From positions 2,480,001 through 2,544,000 of the forward strand of contig CM066296.1 of assembly GCA_033816765.1 (NCBI GenBank): a stretch of 64,000 nucleotides of DNA. The letters run 5' to 3'. This document shows, piece by piece, positions 58,084 through 64,000 of the stretch. This stretch comes from Nothopassalora personata (lineage: Eukaryota > Ascomycota > Dothideomycetes > Mycosphaerellales > Mycosphaerellaceae). The notes beneath the pieces were generated by a model. It saw only the letters and a program-made list of their open reading frames with translations, was not told the origin of the DNA and searched no databases. Position 1 is the stretch's first letter. Every line of letters begins with the position of its first letter. Made by a program: the position numbers and the translations under genes.

Positions 58084-58182
58084 TATGCTCTATAGGGGAT
58101 TGTTCCTAGAGCTAGGTATGCTCTATAGGAGATTGTTCCTAGAGCTAGGTATGCTCTATAGGAGACTGTTCCTAGAGCTAGG
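58084..58182. repeat. Three tandem 33-base units in Copia remnant
   Basis: Three head-to-tail copies of a 33-base unit beginning TATGCTCTATAGG and ending CCTAGAGCTAGG, with one or two differences, at 58084-58116, 58117-58149 and 58150-58182. On the element's coding strand this would be an 11-residue repeat between integrase and RT, a region often low-complexity in Copia polyproteins. Confidence 0.9.
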
Positions 58183-59658
58183 GGGATGTGTCTCTAAATA
58201 GTAGACGTGAATCTTCTATTCTATGCTCCCCCTAAGACTAACCTTAGTTAGGGGAGTCTTGTTACGAAGCCCTTTATGTTTTAGGTTAGTTACTATGCTA
58301 TAGTAGCTCCCCCTCTAGCTATATAGCTCCCCTTAAAGGTTTATAGGGTTAGTAACTCGCTTCTAGCTCGTGTAGCCCTTTATAAGGCATGTAAATACCT
58401 TTATAGTAAGGGTCCTTAGGGTTATTATAGGGATGTCTAAGGCAGGTGATCTCGTTATCTAGGACAGTATGCTTATTACTAGCAGTAAGCTAGGAGCTCT
58501 TTACAGTCTGCCCTGTCTACTCCCCCTAAGCGTCCTACTTACCTATAGGGATTTAGTATTGCGAGTTCTATAAGAAATCTTTATTAAAAGTTATATAGGG
58601 GGAATAGGTTATCTTATAGACCTATTTTCCTTTCTCCTACTATTGCTTCTATAGTAGGTAGTTAGTTAATGAACTACCCTAGAATCCTATATACTACTAT
58701 ATATCCGCCCTTGTAGAGAACTTTTTAGACTTAGTGTGATTGTCGTTATGTTTATATACTTTACATCTAAACCTCCTTACATTCCTTAAGTCTATCTCTT
58801 TAACATTAATGCCTAGGTCCTTCTTAAAGTCAATCTATAGTACATTTTTTGTTATTAAGTTAAAGAGGCGGTTCGTGATATAGCATGCAAAATCTATAGC
58901 CTAGGGCTAGAGGTTCTATAGTAAGCTAGAGTCTATAAGCATAGCTCTAGCCTTGTTAATAATAACTTTGTTTAAAGCTTTAGCAATTCCATTCTACTTA
59001 GGTGTATATAGTAATGCAAAATCCTATCTAATTCCTTTATGTTAGGTATATATTCTAAGTTCAATATTGTTAAATTCCCTACTACTATCTAAGAACTAGA
59101 TCTTAGGTTTCTTCTTATAGTAGTTCTACATTATAGTAAGCTAAGTCTTAATTGCTATTAGAGTATTACTTTTCTTTAGAAGTGGTAAGCACTATCTTAT
59201 CCTAGTTTTAGCACACGTAAGCATAAGGCAATATACGTAACTATTATAGGAGAGTAGAGTAATTAGACTAACTAGGTTAGCATAGATTTTATCTAATGCC
59301 TCTAGTATAGGTCTCCTAGGGATTCTTAAAACAACTCTTTATAACCTTATAAGCTTACAAGTCTTATAGTGCCCTAACTCTATAGTATTAACATCTTCTA
59401 GGCCCTTAACTGCTTCTTTTGTAGCATTAAGTAGTATGCTTCTAATATGCCTAAGTCTTTAATACTATCTAACTATGTTAGTTCTTAGCTTAGTAAATGT
59501 AAGAGTAGTAAGTCCTTTTAGTACTAATCTATCTTTATCCTTCCTAGAACCCCTCTTTACTCTAAGGTTCCTAAAGACAATAATATTCTTTATTATCTTA
59601 ATATAGCCTATAGGCTTATCTTTCTAGAACAGCATTTTAGATAGTCTATCTAGGTAAA

Positions 59659-60071
59659 TGTTACGGTATGACAACACCGCAAAGGAAAACATCCTGGCAC
59701 GGGTCACGTGCAAAAGATGTATGCGCGACGTCCGCGACGCCTGACTGGGGACGACTCGTCGCGCATAGCGCGAAAGACGTACCCGCGACATGAGCGACGT
59801 CCGCGACGGTAGCGACGAGCGCACTTGTCGCAGAAGGCGCACATGGCGCGAAAGGACAGCCAAGACTGGCAAATCTCCTTTGTATTTAGGAACGCTGAGA
59901 ATCCCTTATGGCTTCGACTGCGTTCAACTCATGTTACGATCTCACTGATTGGAATACACTCTTACTCCAATTATTCATCTTCGCTCAGTTTGCTTTAGCC
60001 TCTCCAAAGAATACCGCCACGTGACTTGACTTATCTCTCTTTTGAGATTAGCCCTGGAACGAGACATAACA
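59659..60071 (+). repeat. 5' LTR of the intact Gypsy (borders inferred)
   Basis: Starts TGTTACGGTATGAC and is taken to end CATAACA at 60071, giving 413 bases. It contains CGCGAC-rich repeats (GCGACGTCCGCGAC near 59718 and 59798). The 3' LTR is out of the window, so the end is not proved. The five bases before it are GTAAA, the expected target duplication. Confidence 0.7.
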
Positions 60072-60088
60072 CTTTGAACGCCCTCAGG

Positions 60089-62095
60089 ATGAGCGCTACT
60101 CAAGCAGCTGGTAGGGGAACACCCGCCCCCAGCGAAGCAGGAAGCATCCGCCGTGCGCCACCACGACAGACCACCACGAAGGACGATGAGTCTGACGACG
60201 ATGACGAGCCTATTCCAAGGAAGAATGACGTTAAGGCTGCTAAGCCGGACCTCTTCCATGGAGATAGGGCCAAGTTCGACGACTGGGTCAACCAGATGGA
60301 CATGTACCTCATGTTCAACCCAGTCGACACCGACAAAAGAACTATCTTCGCCATCACGTTCCTTCGCGGAAGTGCGCAGAACTGGATCAAACCTTACCTC
60401 AAGGAATACCTCGACGGTATGGGACGATTAGACCCCACCGGAATGTTCAGGAACTACACCCTTTTCAAAGACAAGATGAAGTCAATCTTTGGAACCTCGA
60501 ACGAAGTCCAACAGGCCATACGAATCATTCAACACCTGAAGCAGAAGACGTCTACTTCAGAGTACGCCGCCAAATTCGAAGAATACGGACAGATCACCGG
60601 ATGGGACCAGACGGCGTTGATGACTATGTTCCGACGTGGACTCAAGGACTCCGTCAAGGACGAGTTGATGAGACACGGAGGAGCGATCACCAACCTCGAA
60701 GGACTGATGAAGGCGTCGATCGACATCGACGATCAGCTCTGGGAACGGTACCAGGAAAAGAAATACGACTCCAAGGTAGGAGGCATGGCAGGATACGCTC
60801 CAGATCGCAAACCCTCAGGGGGGTACGTTGCGAGGGGAGGATTCTCACGACAAAGCCAGCCCTACTATGGACCACAGCCAATGGAACTGGACGCTACCCA
60901 ACGAGGACGGAAGATCGATAAGAGTAGGGGCCACGGAAAGCCCTTCAAAGGAAAAGGAAAACTCACATGCTACGCCTGTGGCAAAGAAGGCCACATGGCG
61001 CGGGATTGCCGCGGTAAAAATATGGTGCGCCGCGAGCAGTTCAATATGATGCAACCAAAGGTGGACAAATCTGGGAGCAGTGTTGGACCCCGACAATTCA
61101 ACTATACCCAGAGAGTGGAGGAGAAGGATAGCAACCGGGTTGCGACGCCTCTCCTGGACCCCTCACAAGGACGAGGAGGACACCATGTTCAACAACATAC
61201 ACCACCACCGAATGACCAACAATCAGAGATCGACATCAAGATCAGATTGTTTGGCATGATGGCACGAGGAGTCAACCATGAAGTCGAGAAAGAGTCTCGA
61301 CATGGTCACGGAAGCCTTCATTGGCGTTTCTGTTACCAGGACTCGTGTCAAACCCACTACGACGCCAAAGCAGGCGCAGGGTACTGGCCACAACAGCCAG
61401 CAGGAACCCTGGGAGCACAACATGGACGAAACAAGCTCCAGGAAGTGGATGTAGACGAATCTTACTTCGACGACGACAAAGAAAACCAGGATCCAGAATG
61501 GAACGGACGCTGGTCACCAGCTCCCGAACAACAAACGAACAAGCTGGACACTATTGAAGAAGATTACGTACCGGAAGAGTCAAGCGAGGACTCATCCGAA
61601 GAAGAAGAGAGCGACACCGACGACGAAAACGAAGTATGCACGTTCACGGTGGACGCGCCAAGAAAGCTCTATGAGTTAATCATCTACCTCCAACGAAGGC
61701 ATGAAGAATTCCTACCAAAGTTCTCAGGGAAACGATACCTAAACCCCAGCGAGTTCGACAAGACACTCGACACGATGAGGGGCATGGTGTGGGGCTACCC
61801 AACCATGAACGACACTGAGAACTTGGCTAAAGCGGTTGTCGAACGACCACCCATAGGAAGCCGGATGACAGGTACCGGATACCTAACACCAGCAGGAACT
61901 TTCGTCTCAAACGAACTACGAACAGCAGTACAGCATGTACAGGCTCTCTACTCAGAATCGCAGAAGATCCAGGAACGCAACAGACTACAAGTGTGGACAC
62001 AGGGCAACGGGCTACAGGTTCTAGCCGAAGCCTCTAGGCACGAAGCACAGCGAACCACATACCATTCGGGAAAAGGATCAGCTCCCCAGGAATGA
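60089..62095 (+). CDS. gag: Gag of intact Gypsy element
   Basis: 668 residues from the ATG at 60089 (MSATQAAGRGTPAPSEAGS). The open frame extends upstream but without an ATG. A charged N-terminus leads into a retrotransposon gag capsid domain (FHGDRAKFDDWVNQMDMYLM, ITFLRGSAQNWIKPYL, MTMFRRGLKDSVKDELMRHG). A CCHC zinc knuckle follows: C294, C297, H302, C307 (CYACGKEGHMARDC). A Gln-rich linker, an acidic segment at about 491-516 and a long C-terminal region end it. It binds element RNA and forms particles. It terminates at TGA 62093-62095, overlapping the pol ATG. Confidence 0.93.
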   Translation: MSATQAAGRGTPAPSEAGSIRRAPPRQTTTKDDESDDDDEPIPRKNDVKAAKPDLFHGDRAKFDDWVNQMDMYLMFNPVDTDKRTIFAITFLRGSAQNWIKPYLKEYLDGMGRLDPTGMFRNYTLFKDKMKSIFGTSNEVQQAIRIIQHLKQKTSTSEYAAKFEEYGQITGWDQTALMTMFRRGLKDSVKDELMRHGGAITNLEGLMKASIDIDDQLWERYQEKKYDSKVGGMAGYAPDRKPSGGYVARGGFSRQSQPYYGPQPMELDATQRGRKIDKSRGHGKPFKGKGKLTCYACGKEGHMARDCRGKNMVRREQFNMMQPKVDKSGSSVGPRQFNYTQRVEEKDSNRVATPLLDPSQGRGGHHVQQHTPPPNDQQSEIDIKIRLFGMMARGVNHEVEKESRHGHGSLHWRFCYQDSCQTHYDAKAGAGYWPQQPAGTLGAQHGRNKLQEVDVDESYFDDDKENQDPEWNGRWSPAPEQQTNKLDTIEEDYVPEESSEDSSEEEESDTDDENEVCTFTVDAPRKLYELIIYLQRRHEEFLPKFSGKRYLNPSEFDKTLDTMRGMVWGYPTMNDTENLAKAVVERPPIGSRMTGTGYLTPAGTFVSNELRTAVQHVQALYSESQKIQERNRLQVWTQGNGLQVLAEASRHEAQRTTYHSGKGSAPQE

Positions 62096-64000
62096 GCGAC
62101 CAAAGGGAGTTATGCAACACTCAGGCTCACGCATCGACACCAAACACAGTTTTCCAGATACAAGCAATCGTCAACGGACACAGGACCAGTGTCATGATCG
62201 ACTCCGGAGCAGCGGGGAACTTTATTTCCGAGTCTTTCACAACAAGAAACGGGCTAGCTACCCTGAAGAAGAAATGGGGTTACGAATTGATCGCGGTAGA
62301 CGGATCATCGTTACCTAGCGTGGAATGGGAGACGACACCATTGCCACTGGCTATCCAACAGCACCACGAGAACATTACCTTGGATGTCACTGATATGGCC
62401 AGTCATGACATAGTATTAGGTATGCCTTGGTTGAGAAAGCACAATCCAGTTATCGACTGGAGGAGAAGAGTACTCACATTTAGGCAATGCAACTGCGTTA
62501 TAGGCATTGAACCTACGCATCGACAGCGGACGATGGTAGATGAGGCAAGGAAACAGCTCAACGCATTCGAGCTTGCGCCGAACAGAAGGAATCAAGAACC
62601 ACCTTCGACCGGGATAGATACTGGCGTGGGGCCGCCGGATCACGAAATCACTGGAACGGATGGAAGTAACGCACCATCGAAGGATGCTGGTATATCGGAA
62701 CCAAGCATTCCCAAGGAGTACCTTAAGTGGAAAAGGCTCTTTGAAGAGGAAAAGGGTAGAGACGCCTTACCTAGACACCAACCATGGGACCACAAGATAA
62801 ACATTCAGCCAGGGAAGGAGCCTCCATGGGGACCCCTATATCAAATGTCCGAGAAAGAGCTCAAAACCCTACGAGAATGGCTGAAGGAGAAACTCGACAA
62901 AGGATGGATAAGAAGATCCACCTCAAGTGCGGGAACTCCATGTATGTTTGTTCCAAAACAAAACGGGAAACTACGACTCGTACAAGACTACCGAAAATTG
63001 AACGAGATCACGATAAAGAACCGATATCCATTACCGAACATCGAAGAAGCACAGGACCGACTCACCGGATCCGACTGGTACACAAAGATCGATCTACGAG
63101 ACGCCTTCTACGCCATCCGGATGGCGGAAGGAGAGGAATGGAAAACCGCATTCAGAACACGATACGGACTCTACGAATTCTTGGTCATGCCAATGGGACT
63201 GACCAACGCACCCGCATCCTGTCAAGACCTAGTCAATGAGACGCTGAGAGAACTTCTTGACGTGTGCGTCATTGCCTATATGGACGACATCCTCGTCTAC
63301 ACCAAAGGATCACTGCAGAACCACATTAGACAAGTCCAGGACGTCTTCGAGCGCCTCACAAGGGTAGGGTTCAAGACGGCACCAGAAAAATGCGAGTTCC
63401 ACAAGAAACAAGTTAAATTCCTCGGATTCATCATAAGCACAACAGGAATCCAGATCGACCCGACAAAGACACAGTCTATCGAAGAATGGCCGACGCCAGC
63501 CAACGTTAAGGACGTACAATCGTTCCTTGGACTCGCAAACTATAACCGCAAGTTCATCAAGGACTACTCCAAAACGGCTGCAGCCATGACTGCACTCACT
63601 AGGAAAGACACCAAGTGGACCTGGGGCAACAAAGAACGACAAGCTTTCGAAACACTCAAAAGACAGTGCGCCTCAGCACCAACACTTCGACTATTCGACG
63701 GAACAAAGGAAGTCCAAATCGAAACGGACGCATCGGACATGGCCATAGGCGCATGCCTTACACAAGAACACGATGGGAAAAGACACCCAGTGGCCTATTA
63801 CTCAAGAAAAATGACACCCGCGGAACAAAACTACGACATCCATGATAAGGAACTTCTCGCTATTGTCGCTGCAATGCAGCACTGGAGAGTATATGCGGAA
63901 GGAGCACCTAAGCTGACGATTCTTTCTGATCACAAGAATCTCACTTACTTCACTACAACGAAAGTACTGACCCGAAGACAGGCCCGCTGGTCGGAATTGC
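62092..64000 (+). CDS. pol: Pol of intact Gypsy element (protease, RT, RNase H), partial
   Basis: Open in the -1 frame relative to gag from the ATG at 62092, which overlaps the gag stop (ATGA), to the window end: about 636 residues. The aspartic protease active site VMIDSGA has Asp at about 37, with GMPW closing that domain. RT shows LRLVQDYRKLNEITIKNRYP, WYTKIDLRDAFYAIR, FLVMPMGLTNAPASCQ and the YMDD box at 396-399. The RNase H triad is visible as D546 (ETDASDMAIG), E587 (DKELLAIV) and D613 (LSDHKNL). RNase H appears catalytically intact. Integrase is beyond the edge. It copies element RNA to DNA. Confidence 0.95.
   Translation, partial: MSDQRELCNTQAHASTPNTVFQIQAIVNGHRTSVMIDSGAAGNFISESFTTRNGLATLKKKWGYELIAVDGSSLPSVEWETTPLPLAIQQHHENITLDVTDMASHDIVLGMPWLRKHNPVIDWRRRVLTFRQCNCVIGIEPTHRQRTMVDEARKQLNAFELAPNRRNQEPPSTGIDTGVGPPDHEITGTDGSNAPSKDAGISEPSIPKEYLKWKRLFEEEKGRDALPRHQPWDHKINIQPGKEPPWGPLYQMSEKELKTLREWLKEKLDKGWIRRSTSSAGTPCMFVPKQNGKLRLVQDYRKLNEITIKNRYPLPNIEEAQDRLTGSDWYTKIDLRDAFYAIRMAEGEEWKTAFRTRYGLYEFLVMPMGLTNAPASCQDLVNETLRELLDVCVIAYMDDILVYTKGSLQNHIRQVQDVFERLTRVGFKTAPEKCEFHKKQVKFLGFIISTTGIQIDPTKTQSIEEWPTPANVKDVQSFLGLANYNRKFIKDYSKTAAAMTALTRKDTKWTWGNKERQAFETLKRQCASAPTLRLFDGTKEVQIETDASDMAIGACLTQEHDGKRHPVAYYSRKMTPAEQNYDIHDKELLAIVAAMQHWRVYAEGAPKLTILSDHKNLTYFTTTKVLTRRQARWSEL

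Larger units (their letters stand above)
54253..59658 (-). mobile_element. RIP-degraded Copia element, minus strand, 5' end truncated
   Basis: A short LTR-like sequence (TGTGAGAC...TTTATAACA on the plus strand) lies at 54253-54344. Beside it, on the element side, is CTCCCCCTTTAG, the complement of a polypurine tract AAAGGGGGAG, so this is the 3' LTR of a minus-strand element. Inside, reading leftwards, RT lies at about 57150-57400 (KKGLYRLKQAT, LLVLLYIDNF) and RNase H at about 56250-56720 (STKVEYIALTKCYREVI, TKHVRLRNHFC). Stops replace Gln/Trp codons throughout. Integrase and gag should lie to 59658, where the clean Gypsy LTR begins. No 5' LTR is present. The 54345-56000 part holds an opposite-strand pseudogene. 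Confidence 0.8.
59659..64000 (+). mobile_element. Intact, un-RIPped Ty3/Gypsy retrotransposon, cut by window edge
   Basis: Begins with TGTTACGG directly inside the RIP-degraded Copia, and the sequence switches at once to normal GC. LTR 59659-60071 (inferred), gag 60089-62095, pol from 62092, open to the window end. No stops or RIP-type decay are seen in gag, protease, RT or RNase H. Integrase and the 3' LTR lie outside the window, so completeness cannot be judged. The contrast with its surroundings shows a recent insertion. Confidence 0.93.

Overview
The window is nuclear DNA of a filamentous ascomycete, most likely a Dothideomycete. Genes have short introns (about 50-75 bases) with GT..AG ends and CTGAC/CTAAC-type branch sites. 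There are HET-domain, hydrophobin-like, MFS and Kap121 genes. Two long AT-rich blocks are made of LTR retrotransposons whose frames are broken mainly by CpA-to-TpA changes, the mark of repeat-induced point mutation (RIP). The species cannot be named from the sequence alone.

Layout. 1-16.9 kb is a gene block: a solo or 3' LTR (372-578), a Ubp8-type SAGA deubiquitinase (minus), a three-exon 804-residue secreted Cys/Ser/Thr-rich protein (minus), a gene-poor stretch with decayed coding fragments, a HET-domain protein (plus), and two divergent MFS transporters, one DHA-like (minus) and one Dal5/allantoate-permease-like (plus). 17.1-38.4 kb is a RIP-mutated retrotransposon nest. A Ty3/Gypsy element (18781-37527, TSD AATAG) sits in older Copia debris. 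It was itself hit by a full-length Copia element (19646-26806, TSD GCTAT). Its 3' LTR also holds a barely mutated solo LTR of the same Copia family (36987-37192, TSD TTAGA). An AGGYAYAT minisatellite closes the block. 38.4-54.2 kb is a second gene block: a hydrophobin-like protein with a huge Gly tract, a probable membrane-protein gene carrying a 524-bp Mutator-type MITE at its 5' end, a broken F-box-like gene, a 169-residue secreted protein, Kap121/importin beta-3 and an uncharacterised multi-exon gene. 54.25-59.66 kb is a RIP-damaged, minus-strand Copia containing an opposite-strand pseudogene with a Cys-rich finger. 59.66 kb to the end is a clean, un-RIPped Gypsy element with intact gag and pol joined by an ATGA stop/start overlap. 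It is cut by the window edge.

The cellular genes are ordinary housekeeping, transport and secreted/self-recognition functions and form no evident cluster. The most unusual structure is the large Gypsy element. It has a third long reading frame after integrase, and a 26-bp GC-rich palindrome that recurs in both LTRs and at the gag-PR/pol and pol/ORF3 boundaries, so it punctuates the element into modules.
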